Shown here piece after piece: positions 1-7,341 of a stretch of 26,190 bases of DNA. Location: contig CALFXA010000242.1 in NCBI GenBank assembly GCA_937928015.1, forward strand, positions 1 through 26,190, written 5' to 3'. The notes under the pieces are model-generated. The model made no database searches and was not told where the DNA came from. It saw only the letters and a program-made list of their open reading frames with translations. Position 1 is the first letter of the stretch. The number at the start of each line of letters is the position of its first letter. This DNA comes from an uncultured Anaerolineales bacterium (lineage in GTDB: Bacteria > Chloroflexota > Anaerolineae > Anaerolineales > Villigracilaceae). The translations under genes and the position numbers were made by a program.

Positions 1-53
1 ACCCCGGCACTCACTTAGCAGGCGAGCCCATTCAGCCACTCTGGCACCTCCCC
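1..53 (-). tRNA. tRNA-Ser(GCU), 3' part cut off by window edge
   Basis: The minus strand reads GGGGAGGTGCCAGAGTGG from position 53, which is the 5' acceptor strand and D arm of a class II tRNA. An anticodon stem CTCGC/GTGAG follows, with loop CTGCTAA giving anticodon GCU. Only the first 53 bases are inside the window; the variable arm, T arm and 3' end lie beyond position 1. The anticodon, together with the class II start, identifies a serine tRNA reading AGC/AGU codons. Confidence 0.9.
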
Positions 54-94
54 AAATTCGGTTGTCGAAAGTTCACAAACTCGAATGTTGACAC

Positions 95-123
95 GTTATA
101 CCCGCAAGCGGCAAACCCGTCAA
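95..123 (-). promoter_or_regulatory. promoter of tRNA-Ser(GCU)
   Basis: On the minus strand TTGACG (118-123) and TATAAC (95-100) are separated by exactly 17 bases, a housekeeping-sigma promoter about 40 bases before the tRNA 5' end. The tRNA can therefore be transcribed independently of the upstream tRNA-Ser(UGA). Confidence 0.65.
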
Positions 124-145
124 CATGCAAACTTGCAACTTCCAG

Positions 146-230
146 CGGAGGGAGTGGGATTCGAACCCACGTTGGTGTGAACCAAACATGTTTTCAAGAC
201 ATGCGCCTTCAGCCGCTCGGCCATCCCTCC
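146..230 (-). tRNA. tRNA-Ser(UGA)
   Basis: The minus strand folds as a complete class II tRNA. It has acceptor stem GGAGGGA/TCCCTCC, an anticodon stem CATGT/ACATG with loop CTTGAAA (anticodon UGA), a long variable arm with a TTGG/CCAA stem, and T arm GTGGG-TTCGAAT-CCCAC. The discriminator base is G, and CCA is not encoded. It reads UCN serine codons and lies just upstream of tRNA-Ser(GCU), on the same strand. Confidence 0.96.
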
Positions 231-241
231 AGGCGCAGGCG

Positions 242-250
242 ATTTTACCA
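242..250 (-). promoter_or_regulatory. extended -10 promoter of tRNA-Ser(UGA)
   Basis: The minus strand reads TGGTAAAAT at 250-242, an extended -10 element ending 11 bases before the tRNA 5' end. No good -35 is visible. It is divergent from, and only 19 bases away from, the miaB -10. Confidence 0.5.
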
Positions 251-269
251 TAAAAAACGTGGACAACAT

Positions 270-278
270 TGGTATAAT
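270..278 (+). promoter_or_regulatory. extended -10 promoter of miaB (leaderless type)
   Basis: TGGTATAAT at 270-278 is a perfect extended -10 element. Only 9 bases separate it from the miaB ATG at 288, so transcription should start at or within a few bases of the start codon. No Shine-Dalgarno sequence can fit. Confidence 0.65.
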
Positions 279-287
279 TCACGCCCT

Positions 288-1625
288 ATGAAATATCATA
301 TCTGGACCGAAGGCTGTCAGATGAATGTAGCCGACTCGCAGCGGGTCGGCTCGTCGCTGGAGCATCTTGGCTACTCGTTTACCGATAAACCCGAAGAAGC
401 GGACGTGATCGTCCTCAACACCTGCGTCGTGCGTCAATCCGCCGAGGACAAAGCCTACGGCCGCCTGTCGTCGCTCAAGCCGCTCAAGGACAAGAATCCC
501 GACCTGATCATCAACCTGATGGGCTGCCTGGTCGGCATACGTGGCACGGAAAAGCTGAAACAGCGTCTGCCCTTTGTGGACGTCTTCTCGCCGCCCTCCG
601 ACCCGGGCCCGTTGATCTCGCACCTGACCCAGGGCGAGATCCGCTCGATGGAAGATGCAGAGACCACGCGCCGCTTCCTGATGATGGACGAGGAACTCAT
701 CCTGCCTGCCGCCGAACGCGGCAACCTCGTCATGGCGCACGTGCCGGTCGTGTACGGCTGTTCGCATGCCTGCACCTTCTGCATCATCCCCTACAAGCGC
801 GGTGTAGAACGATCGCGCCCCGTCGGCGACATCGTGGCTGAGGTCCGCTCGCTGGCGAAACAGGGTGTCAAGGAAATCACTCTGCTCGGCCAGATCGTGG
901 ACCGCTACGGGAAGGACGTCCCCGACGGCCCCAACCTGGCGGGGTTGTTGCGCCTCGTCCATGAGGTGGAAGGCATCGAGCGCATCCGCTTTCTGACCTC
1001 GCACCCCAACTACTTCGGCGACGATCTGATCGACGCCATCGCCGAACTCCCGCGCGTGATGCCGCATATCGAACTGCCTATCCAGGCGGGCGACGACGAG
1101 GTGCTGGCTAACATGAAACGCGGCTACGCCCAGCAGGATTACCGCGACCTGGTGGCTAAAATCCGTGACCGCCTGCCCGATTGTTCCATCGCCACCGACA
1201 TCATCGTCGGCTTCCCCGGCGAGACCGAGGAACAGTTCATGCAGACCTATCAGGTGCTCGCGGACCTCAAGTTGGATGTGGCCCACCTGGCCCGCTACTC
1301 CGTCCGCGAGGGGACCGTGGCCACCCGCCGCATGGAAGACAACGTCAGCGACGAGGAGAAGATGCGCCGCTTCCGCATACTGGAGCAGTTGCAGGAGCAG
1401 GTTGTGGGCGAGATCAACAAGAAATACCTCGGCCAGAGCGTGGATGTGCTCTTCGAGGAGAAGGTCAAGAACCGCTGGCGCGGACGCACTCCCACCAACA
1501 AGCTGGTCTTCGTCGAATCGGACGAAAACCTGCGCGGCAAACTGTTGCCCGTCACCGTTACCTGGACGGGACCCTGGTCCATGCAGGCCACGCTAACCCG
1601 ACAACCTGCGTTAGTCACCTTATGA
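288..1625 (+). CDS. miaB: tRNA-2-methylthio-N6-dimethylallyladenosine synthase MiaB
   Basis: This 445-residue radical-SAM methylthiotransferase adds the 2-methylthio group to i6A37 of tRNAs that read UNN codons. The N-terminal methylthiotransferase domain has Cys10 (EGCQMN), Cys46 (NTCVVR) and Cys80 (MGC), the usual ligands of the auxiliary 4Fe-4S cluster. The radical-SAM motif CSHACTFC gives Cys158, Cys162 and Cys165. A C-terminal TRAM-like RNA-binding region follows residue ~375. The frame is open back to 177, but that part crosses the tRNA. I chose ATG 288 because the family-typical sequence starts there and an extended -10 lies just upstream, implying a leaderless message. The UCN-reading tRNA-Ser(UGA) next door has A37 in its anticodon loop and is a plausible substrate. 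A related family member (MtaB-like) is possible, but the spacing and length fit MiaB best. Confidence 0.93.
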   Translation: MKYHIWTEGCQMNVADSQRVGSSLEHLGYSFTDKPEEADVIVLNTCVVRQSAEDKAYGRLSSLKPLKDKNPDLIINLMGCLVGIRGTEKLKQRLPFVDVFSPPSDPGPLISHLTQGEIRSMEDAETTRRFLMMDEELILPAAERGNLVMAHVPVVYGCSHACTFCIIPYKRGVERSRPVGDIVAEVRSLAKQGVKEITLLGQIVDRYGKDVPDGPNLAGLLRLVHEVEGIERIRFLTSHPNYFGDDLIDAIAELPRVMPHIELPIQAGDDEVLANMKRGYAQQDYRDLVAKIRDRLPDCSIATDIIVGFPGETEEQFMQTYQVLADLKLDVAHLARYSVREGTVATRRMEDNVSDEEKMRRFRILEQLQEQVVGEINKKYLGQSVDVLFEEKVKNRWRGRTPTNKLVFVESDENLRGKLLPVTVTWTGPWSMQATLTRQPALVTL

Positions 1626-1660
1626 AAAGACGGCGGATATAAAATCCGCCGTCTTTATTT
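1626..1660 (+). terminator. rho-independent terminator after miaB
   Basis: A 13-bp stem AAAGACGGCGGAT/ATCCGCCGTCTTT (1626-1638 and 1644-1656) with a 5-base loop is followed by a T-rich run. It begins directly after the miaB stop codon. Confidence 0.85.
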
Positions 1661-1664
1661 CTTG

Positions 1665-1691
1665 CAATAAAAACTCCCGCTACGGCGGGAG
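1665..1691 (-). terminator. rho-independent terminator of the Flp-type pilin gene
   Basis: Read on the minus strand, CTCCCGC (1691-1685) pairs with GCGGGAG (1680-1674) around a 4-base loop and runs into TTTTTATTG. It lies 10 bases after the pilin stop codon. Confidence 0.8.
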
Positions 1692-1701
1692 CTTCGCAAA
1701 C

Positions 1702-1857
1702 TCATGATCCGGCGAGACTACTATTAATGCCACTAAAAATATTGCCGAGCAGGGGGCCAAAGATGAGCAACGCCACAAAGACGGCCAGCGAAACCAAAAC
1801 AAGGATCAATGCATATTCAACAAGGCCCTGTGCCCTTTCCTTCGTGTATAGTAGCAA
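1702..1857 (-). CDS. Flp/type IVb-like pilin, 51 aa
   Basis: This short gene is read from a TTG codon at 1857. The Shine-Dalgarno sequence AAAGGAGGT lies 7 bases upstream and decides the start; the ATG at 1875 is in another frame. The product begins MLLYTKERAQGLVEYALIL and continues as one hydrophobic helix ending in GPLLGNIFSGINSSL. The G-x-x-E-Y block before a ~20-residue hydrophobic stretch is the class III prepilin peptidase cleavage region (after G11, with E14 as Glu+5-type residue), and the tail matches Flp/TadE-type pilins of Chloroflexota. Such pilins assemble into Tad fibres on the cell surface, but no Tad assembly gene is in the window, so this is an orphan copy. It has its own promoter and terminator. 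Confidence 0.85.
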   Translation of the reverse strand: MLLYTKERAQGLVEYALILVLVSLAVFVALLIFGPLLGNIFSGINSSLAGS

Positions 1858-1905
1858 GGCAGCCACCTCCTTTCATTGGAATATTTCGATCACCCTCCAT
1901 GAGGT

Positions 1906-1934
1906 ACTTTAACATGCCCTGCCTGAAAACGCAA
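1906..1934 (-). promoter_or_regulatory. promoter of the pilin gene with overlapping dyad
   Basis: On the minus strand TTGCGT (1934-1929) and TAAAGT (1911-1906) are 17 bases apart, and the -10 is extended by TGT. A dyad CTGAAA-N7-TTTCAG (1923-1941) is centred on the -35 box and could be an operator. The promoter sits between the acyltransferase stop and the pilin. Confidence 0.6.
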
Positions 1935-1946
1935 CTTTCAGTTTTA

Positions 1947-2609
1947 TTAGGTGGTGGAAGGTGCTCCTCGTAGACGATGTTCACTCTCGCGCGCCAGGTC
2001 CATGATGCGCTCCATGATGGTGCGTGTGACCGAGACCACCTGTTCGCGGTCCTCGGGGTTGCCTTCGAAGCGCATGGGCTGACCCACCGTCAGCGCATAG
2101 GGGCCGCGCAGGTACCAGTAGCCCACCGTCGGTCGGCCTGCCAGCTTCGAGGAGATGCGTAAACTGCGCTCGCGCGGCAGGTAGATGCCGACAGGCACTA
2201 CGTGCGCCCCCGTCGTCAGCGCGAGACGGGCGGCCCCGTTGCGCGGCTCGCCGAATCCGCCTGTTTGCGGGCTGAAGGTCCCCTCAGGGAAGATCCCGAT
2301 GGAACGTCCCGTACGCAGCAGGTGAGTGGCCTGTTCCAGTGCGTCCCCGCCTGGCTCCACCGCGATCTGCCCCCCACGGCGCAGAATCGACCCAAAGATC
2401 GGAAAACGGAACGCGTTGATGGTGATGAGCACACTCATCCGATCCAGCAGGTGCAGCAGGAACGGATCGGTGGCGCTGGGGTGGTTGGCGACGAACAGGG
2501 TGGGACCCTTTGGCAGGTCCGAGTGTTTGTGAATATCCAACTTCAACATCAGTCTGGCGTATGCCTGAATGAACTTGCGGCTCATTTCGTACACGACGTT
2601 TCGTTTCAT
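1947..2609 (-). CDS. PlsC-like 1-acyl-glycerol-3-phosphate acyltransferase family protein
   Basis: This 220-residue membrane-associated acyltransferase would transfer an acyl chain to lysophosphatidate or a similar lipid during phospholipid synthesis. It contains the catalytic NHxxxxD motif as NHPSATD (residues 42-48), a middle block around residues 67-86, and the substrate-binding motif FPEGT (107-111). The start at 2609 (MKRNVVYEMSRKF) has an AAGGG about 6 bases upstream. The frame is open further upstream, but the extension has no family similarity and overlaps the recG promoter. It is divergent from recG. The exact acceptor cannot be told from sequence. Confidence 0.83.
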   Translation of the reverse strand: MKRNVVYEMSRKFIQAYARLMLKLDIHKHSDLPKGPTLFVANHPSATDPFLLHLLDRMSVLITINAFRFPIFGSILRRGGQIAVEPGGDALEQATHLLRTGRSIGIFPEGTFSPQTGGFGEPRNGAARLALTTGAHVVPVGIYLPRERSLRISSKLAGRPTVGYWYLRGPYALTVGQPMRFEGNPEDREQVVSVTRTIMERIMDLARESEHRLRGAPSTT

Positions 2610-2699
2610 GGCGCCCTTCCATTTTGAGTTGTGCCAAAGATAACAAAGAACAGGAAGATTGTACATGGGCTGCAAGTCCCCCGTCCGTTGTCCTGCCCA

Positions 2700-2708
2700 T
2701 GATAAAAT
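2700..2708 (+). promoter_or_regulatory. extended -10 promoter of recG (leaderless type)
   Basis: TGATAAAAT at 2700-2708 is an extended -10 element only 7 bases before the recG ATG at 2716. There is no recognisable -35 and no Shine-Dalgarno sequence between them, which points to a leaderless message. Confidence 0.6.
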
Positions 2709-2715
2709 ACCTCCC

Positions 2716-5220
2716 ATGCAGCAATCCTTGGAAAAACTCAGAAAATTCTTTCGACTCGAACACGGAAACGGTTACAACAACACCGCCATTATCGGCGGCC
2801 TTGCCAGAATGCTCGATTATTGGGAAGGGGAAGCCCGCGCCGACAGCCTGACCGAGGAAGTCATCCAGGCCGTGGTCCAGCGCCTGCGCTCCTACGAAAG
2901 CCTCAGTCCCAGTTCTCGCGCCGACGCGCTCAAAGGCCTGTGGAAGCGGATCGGGGAGACCTATCCCGAGGTCGGGCAGAAACAGCAATCCCAGACGCCC
3001 ACCACCCCGAGACCCGCGCCGCAGTCTGCCCCGAAGCCTGCTCCCGATAAACCGGCTGACTCCCAGCCCCAGCCTGCACCGCGTCCGCGCCCTGCGGCGC
3101 CCGCCCGTTCGGACGTGGTGCCCGGTGCGAAGACTTCCGCCACCCCTGCCGCTCTCAACGCCGCGCTGACCGTGCTGCAGGGCGTCGGTCCGCGCCACGC
3201 CGAGACGCTCAAACAGCTTGGCCTGCACACTCTCGGCGATATGTTGTACTACTTCCCGCGCCGCTACGAGGATTACAGCCAGCTCAAGCCGATCAAGTCC
3301 ATCTGGTACGGCGAGCAATTGACCGTGCTGGGCATGATCCAGAGCGTGGCGCTGCGTCCCATCCGCGGCGGCAAGGCCCAGGTGGTGGAAGCCATCCTCA
3401 CCGACGGCACGGGCTCCCTGCGCCTGACCTGGTTCAATCAGCCGTGGGTCGCCAACCGCCTGAAGGCGACCGACCAGATCACCGTCTCGGGCAAGGTGGA
3501 GCAATATCTCGGCAAGCTCATCATGAACAACCCCGACTTCGAGCCCGTCGAAGCCGAGAACCTGCACACTAATCGCATCGTCCCCATTTATCCGCTGGCC
3601 GAGAAAATCACGCAGAAGTGGCTGCGTAACCTGATGGGCCAGGTCGTCAACTATTGGGCGCCATCGGTGGCCGACCCGCTGCCAGAGAGCGTACGCAAGT
3701 CCGCGGGGCTGATGCCGCTCGGCGAAGCCCTAATCAACGCGCACTTCCCCAAGACTCAGGATCAACTCTCAGCGGCGCGCGCGCGCCTGGCCTTTGACGA
3801 GATCTTTTATCTGCAAGTCGGCGTGCTGCGTCAGAAACGCGACTGGAAGTCGGTCGAGGCGCGCATCTTCGAGGTGGACAACGCCTGGTTCGGGGCGCGC
3901 ATCTCCGCGCTGCCGTTCATGCTGACAGAAGCTCAACAGCACGCCCTGGCCGACATCCGCAACGACCTGAAGTCGGGCAAGCCCATGAACCGTCTGCTGC
4001 AAGGCGACGTCGGCTCGGGCAAGACCGTGGTCGCGGCGCTGGCGGCAGCCATGATCGTCAACCACGGGGCGCAGGCCGCCATCATGGCACCCACGTCCAT
4101 TCTGGCGGAACAGCACTATCGCAACTTCGTCAAACTGCTGGCGGGCGAGAACGGAGTCCTGCAAGAGGGACAGGTCCGCCTGTTGGTCGGCGACACGCCC
4201 GAGGCGGAGAAGAACGAAATCAACGAGAAACTGGCGGCAGGCGAGGTCAAGATCGTCATCGGCACGCATTCGCTGATCGAGGACCCCGTCACCTTCCAGG
4301 ATTTGCAATTCGCCGTCATCGACGAGCAGCATCGCTTTGGCGTGGACCAGCGCGCGGCGCTGCGTCAGAAGGGCAGCAATCCGCACCTGTTGGTGATGAC
4401 CGCCACGCCCATCCCACGCTCGTTGGCGCTGACCCTCTACGGCGACCTGGACCTGTCTATCATGGACGAGATGCCCGCGGGCCGACAGCCCATCAACACC
4501 TACGTGCTGCGCCCACAGGAACGCGAGCGCGCCTTCACGCTCCTCCGCTCGCAGATCAAGGATGGGAAGCAGGCCTTCATCATCTATCCGCTGATCGAGG
4601 AAAGCGACAAGATCGAGGCGCGCGCCGCCGTGGACGATTACGAGCGGCTCTCGAAGGAAATCTTCCCCGACCTCAAACTGGGTCTGTTGCATGGACGCAT
4701 GAAGCCCGCCGAAAAGGATGAGGCCATGCTCAAGTTCCGCGACCGCCAGTATGATATCCTGGTCTCGACCACGGTGGTCGAGGTGGGCGTGGATGTGCCC
4801 AATGCGACCGTGATGCTGATCGAAGGCGCGGACCGCTTCGGCCTGGCGCAGCTCCATCAGTTGCGCGGACGCGTGGGCCGCGGCTCGGCGCAGTCGTACT
4901 GTCTGCTCATCCCCACCCACGAGGATGCCACCGAGAACGAGCGTTTGCAGGCCATGGCCGAATCCAATGACGGCTTCGTGCTGGCCGAACGCGATTTGCA
5001 GCAACGCGGGCCCGGTGAATTCCTCGGCACGCGTCAATCGGGTTATGGCAGCGGATTGCGCATGGCCAGCCTGACCGATGTGGCCCTGATCGAGAAGGCC
5101 CGTGCCCAGGCGCAGACCCTCTTCGAACTGGACGCCGACCTGTCCCAGCCCGACCATGCCCTGCTCTCCGAAGCCTTCGGCCGCTTCTGGGGAATGACGG
5201 GCAAGGGCGATGTAAGTTAA
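2716..5220 (+). CDS. recG: ATP-dependent DNA helicase RecG
   Basis: This 834-residue branched-DNA helicase regresses stalled forks and processes Holliday-junction-like intermediates. Residues ~1-90 form a helical N-terminal extension, followed by a low-complexity Pro/Ala/Gln linker (~90-150). The wedge/OB region begins around LQGVGPRHAETLKQLG. Helicase motif I is GDVGSGKT (~430), motif II DEQH (~536), and motif III TATPIPRSL. The C-terminal half carries the LRGRVGRG motif and RecG-type QQRGPGEFLGTRQSG. The extension and linker make it longer than the ~690 residues of E. coli RecG. I chose ATG 2716 because an extended -10 lies 7 bases upstream; the in-frame ATG at 2659 would start upstream of that promoter. 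Confidence 0.95.
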   Translation: MQQSLEKLRKFFRLEHGNGYNNTAIIGGLARMLDYWEGEARADSLTEEVIQAVVQRLRSYESLSPSSRADALKGLWKRIGETYPEVGQKQQSQTPTTPRPAPQSAPKPAPDKPADSQPQPAPRPRPAAPARSDVVPGAKTSATPAALNAALTVLQGVGPRHAETLKQLGLHTLGDMLYYFPRRYEDYSQLKPIKSIWYGEQLTVLGMIQSVALRPIRGGKAQVVEAILTDGTGSLRLTWFNQPWVANRLKATDQITVSGKVEQYLGKLIMNNPDFEPVEAENLHTNRIVPIYPLAEKITQKWLRNLMGQVVNYWAPSVADPLPESVRKSAGLMPLGEALINAHFPKTQDQLSAARARLAFDEIFYLQVGVLRQKRDWKSVEARIFEVDNAWFGARISALPFMLTEAQQHALADIRNDLKSGKPMNRLLQGDVGSGKTVVAALAAAMIVNHGAQAAIMAPTSILAEQHYRNFVKLLAGENGVLQEGQVRLLVGDTPEAEKNEINEKLAAGEVKIVIGTHSLIEDPVTFQDLQFAVIDEQHRFGVDQRAALRQKGSNPHLLVMTATPIPRSLALTLYGDLDLSIMDEMPAGRQPINTYVLRPQERERAFTLLRSQIKDGKQAFIIYPLIEESDKIEARAAVDDYERLSKEIFPDLKLGLLHGRMKPAEKDEAMLKFRDRQYDILVSTTVVEVGVDVPNATVMLIEGADRFGLAQLHQLRGRVGRGSAQSYCLLIPTHEDATENERLQAMAESNDGFVLAERDLQQRGPGEFLGTRQSGYGSGLRMASLTDVALIEKARAQAQTLFELDADLSQPDHALLSEAFGRFWGMTGKGDVS

Positions 5221-5222
5221 CA

Positions 5223-5329
5223 CCGTCCTGAGCGGAGCTGCGATGGCGGCGAAGTCGAAGGACGGGATGGATGCGCTTTGACTTCGCTCGTTTTGCTCGC
5301 TCCACTCAGCGCGAAAAAATGGAGATGTA
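5223..5329. repeat. dispersed palindromic intergenic repeat, copy 1
   Basis: Between recG and coaD, CCGTCCT (5223-5229) and AGGACGG (5259-5265) form the ends of an imperfect palindrome containing GTCCTGAGCGGAG and GTCGAAGGAC. A TTCGCTC-containing tail follows. The same blocks recur at 13635-13710, which marks a REP/MITE-like repeat family. Confidence 0.65.
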
Positions 5330-5848
5330 ATGGTTCGAGCCCTCTTCCCTGGCACGTTTGATCCCATTCACTACGGCCACATGGACATCGCAGCCCGCGC
5401 CTCGCGGCTGTTCGACGAAGTCATCCTGGCGGTGTACGACAAGCCGCTCAAGACCCTGATGTTTTCTCCCGAAGAACGCATTGCGCTGGTCAAAGAATCT
5501 TTCAAAGACAATCCCAAAGTCAAGGTGACAGGCTACAGCGGCCTGACCATCGACTTCGCGCACAAGATCGACGCGCAGGTCATCGTGCGCGGATTGCGCG
5601 TCTTCTCGGATTTCGAGTTCGAGTTCCGCATGGCGCTGGCCAACCAACGCATGGCCGCTGACGTCGAGACCGTGGCATTGATCACTGCCGAGCAGCACAC
5701 CTTCCTTTCGTCCAGCACGGTGCGCGAGATCGCCATGTTGAATGGTGACGTGTCGAGCATGGTCCCGCCGCATGTACACGCCGCGCTCAAACGCAAGTTG
5801 AACGAGATGACCGAGAAACACAGTCCGCCCAACGCGTTGCGGGATTAA
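5330..5848 (+). CDS. coaD: pantetheine-phosphate adenylyltransferase (PPAT)
   Basis: This 172-residue cytoplasmic enzyme converts 4'-phosphopantetheine and ATP to dephospho-CoA and pyrophosphate, the penultimate step of CoA synthesis. The nucleotidyltransferase motif GTFDPIHYGHMD lies at the N terminus (residues ~8-19), with the T/HxGH signature intact. The C-terminal phosphate-binding motif is SSSTVRE. The length is normal for the family. A GGAG about 6 bases upstream supports ATG 5330. It is followed after 44 bases by the DivIVA-like gene, a pairing also seen in Actinobacteria. Confidence 0.95.
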   Translation: MVRALFPGTFDPIHYGHMDIAARASRLFDEVILAVYDKPLKTLMFSPEERIALVKESFKDNPKVKVTGYSGLTIDFAHKIDAQVIVRGLRVFSDFEFEFRMALANQRMAADVETVALITAEQHTFLSSSTVREIAMLNGDVSSMVPPHVHAALKRKLNEMTEKHSPPNALRD

Positions 5849-5892
5849 AAATGAGATAGAATTGGAATCATCCGTATCTGCGGAGGAGCCTT

Positions 5893-6372
5893 ATGGACAT
5901 TCTGCAACTGATTGACCGCCTCGAAGAACTCTTCAACGAAAGTAAGGCCGTCCCGTTCACCCACAATGTGGTGGTGGACGAGGATCGCATGCTGGAGTTG
6001 ATCGACCAGATGCGCATCGCCATCCCCGACGAAGTGAAGAAGGCCCAGCAGTTGATCGCCCAGCGTGACCGTGTGATGGCGCAGGCGCAAGAAGAGGCCA
6101 ACCGCACCCTGGCACTGGCGCGCGAGAAGGCCGACCAGTTGGTCCAGAAGGATAGCATTATGGCCGATGCCCAACGCCGCGCCGACCAGGTCAAGGCCCA
6201 GGCTCTGGCTGAAGCTGACAACGTCCGCGCGGAAGCGGATAACTACGTGCTCGACAGCCTGACCAAATTACAGGCCGAGCTGGACAAGCTCAGCAACCAG
6301 GTGCGGAACGGTATCCGCACCGTGGAGGACGAGCAGATGCGCAAGGCCGCCAGTCCGTCCAACGCGGATTGA
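5893..6372 (+). CDS. DivIVA-like coiled-coil protein
   Basis: The 159-residue product opens with MDILQLIDRLEELFNESKAV and a conserved VDEDRMLELIDQMRIAIPDE block. A long Ala/Gln/Glu/Arg-rich coiled coil with heptad character then fills residues ~50-145. It has no membrane segment or catalytic motif. Proteins of this form next to coaD are annotated as DivIVA- or Wag31-related in Actinobacteria and as coiled-coil or ATP-synthase-B-like proteins in Chloroflexota. A role in cell division or polar organisation is inference from that resemblance. GGAGG lies 6 bases before the ATG. The gene ends at a strong shared terminator. Confidence 0.7.
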   Translation: MDILQLIDRLEELFNESKAVPFTHNVVVDEDRMLELIDQMRIAIPDEVKKAQQLIAQRDRVMAQAQEEANRTLALAREKADQLVQKDSIMADAQRRADQVKAQALAEADNVRAEADNYVLDSLTKLQAELDKLSNQVRNGIRTVEDEQMRKAASPSNAD

Positions 6373-6391
6373 GCACCAAATCCCTGAAACA

Positions 6392-6420
6392 AAACGACCG
6401 CCTTCACGGCGGTCGTTTGA
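6392..6420. terminator. bidirectional terminator
   Basis: AAACGACCGCC (6392-6402) pairs with GGCGGTCGTTT (6408-6418) around a 5-base loop, with A/T tracts on both sides. It serves the DivIVA-like gene on the plus strand and the SMP-30 gene on the minus strand. Confidence 0.8.
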
Positions 6421-6431
6421 TTCTGGAAGGG

Positions 6432-7289
6432 CTATCCCGCAAACTGGAACGTAGGTGTGCCCGTCACTTCTGTGACGATTTTGAACACCCCACCCGAGAG
6501 CGGATACTCCTGTAACCTTTCCTGGCTCAGACCTTTGCGCGCCGAGGTGACGTATAGTTCGCTCAAGTCCGCGCCACCGAAGATGCAGGAGGAGGGCTGC
6601 GGGACGGGCATGGGAATCTGATCGAGCAGACGCCCTGTGTGTGGGTCCCACTTCGTGACTTGCGCGCCGCCCCACATGGCGATCCACAGGTTGCCATCCG
6701 TGTCGGAGGTCATGCCGTCGGGCCAGCCCAAACCGTCTGGCACGCGAACGGCGGGACGCGGGTTTGCGATCTGGCCTGTGGCCAGGTCGTAGTCGAAGGC
6801 GGTCACCTGACGGGTGGGTGTGTCGGTGTAGTAGAAGGTCTTATGATCGGGACTCCACGTCAGGCCGTTAGAGATGGTGATGCCCGAGAGCAGTTTCGTG
6901 ACGGTCTTCCCGTCGAAGGAATACAACGCGCCCGTGGGCTCGGTCTCGTTCATGTCCATGCTGCCTGCCAGGAAGCGCCCTACCGGGTCGCATTTCCCGT
7001 CATTGAGGCGGTTGTTTGCAGGTTCGCTCAAAGTGGCGAGGACGGTCCGTTTGGCGGAATCAGGCTGGAGGTCCACGATGGAACTTTTCAGGGCCAGGAT
7101 CAGGCCGCCGTCGCGGCGGAGAGCGGCGCATCCGATGAATTCGTCCAACTGGGCCAGCAGGTCGGCCCCCGCGTAAATGCGTTTGTTGAGGATGTCCAGC
7201 CAGTGGAGAGTCTGGGTGCGCGCATCCCAGAATGGACCTTCGCCGAGTTCGGCGCGTGCATCGAAGAGGAGTTGGGGGGTGTTTATCAT
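6432..7289 (-). CDS. SMP-30/gluconolactonase/LRE family protein
   Basis: This 285-residue six-bladed beta-propeller hydrolase is of the regucalcin/gluconolactonase type. The metal ligands known from SMP-30 are present: Glu17 (GEGP), Asn141 (SNGLTWS) and Asp191 (PDGMTSD). The substrate-side Arg94 and Asn96 lie in NNRLNDG. It would open sugar lactones such as gluconolactone in the cytoplasm; the natural substrate is not determined by sequence. ATG 7289 has a GGAG 5 bases upstream. It lies 52 bases after corA on the same strand and may be co-transcribed. Confidence 0.88.
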   Translation of the reverse strand: MINTPQLLFDARAELGEGPFWDARTQTLHWLDILNKRIYAGADLLAQLDEFIGCAALRRDGGLILALKSSIVDLQPDSAKRTVLATLSEPANNRLNDGKCDPVGRFLAGSMDMNETEPTGALYSFDGKTVTKLLSGITISNGLTWSPDHKTFYYTDTPTRQVTAFDYDLATGQIANPRPAVRVPDGLGWPDGMTSDTDGNLWIAMWGGAQVTKWDPHTGRLLDQIPMPVPQPSSCIFGGADLSELYVTSARKGLSQERLQEYPLSGGVFKIVTEVTGTPTFQFAG

Positions 7290-7341
7290 GAGAGCTCCGA
7301 AGTGAGTGGAAGTAGGATAAACCCGTCAGGCGACCTGGTGT

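Noticed and set aside
177..287. An N-terminal extension of MiaB starting at 177
   Set aside because: The codons lie within tRNA-Ser(UGA) and upstream of the miaB -10, and they add nothing resembling the family.
279..1286. A 335-codon minus-strand frame opposite miaB
   Set aside because: It is a shadow of miaB with no family features.
3769..5367. A long minus-strand open frame (532 codons) antisense to recG
   Set aside because: It is a codon-bias shadow of recG in GC-rich DNA; its translation is His/Asp/Gln/Arg-rich without any recognisable domain, and recG is unmistakable on the other strand.
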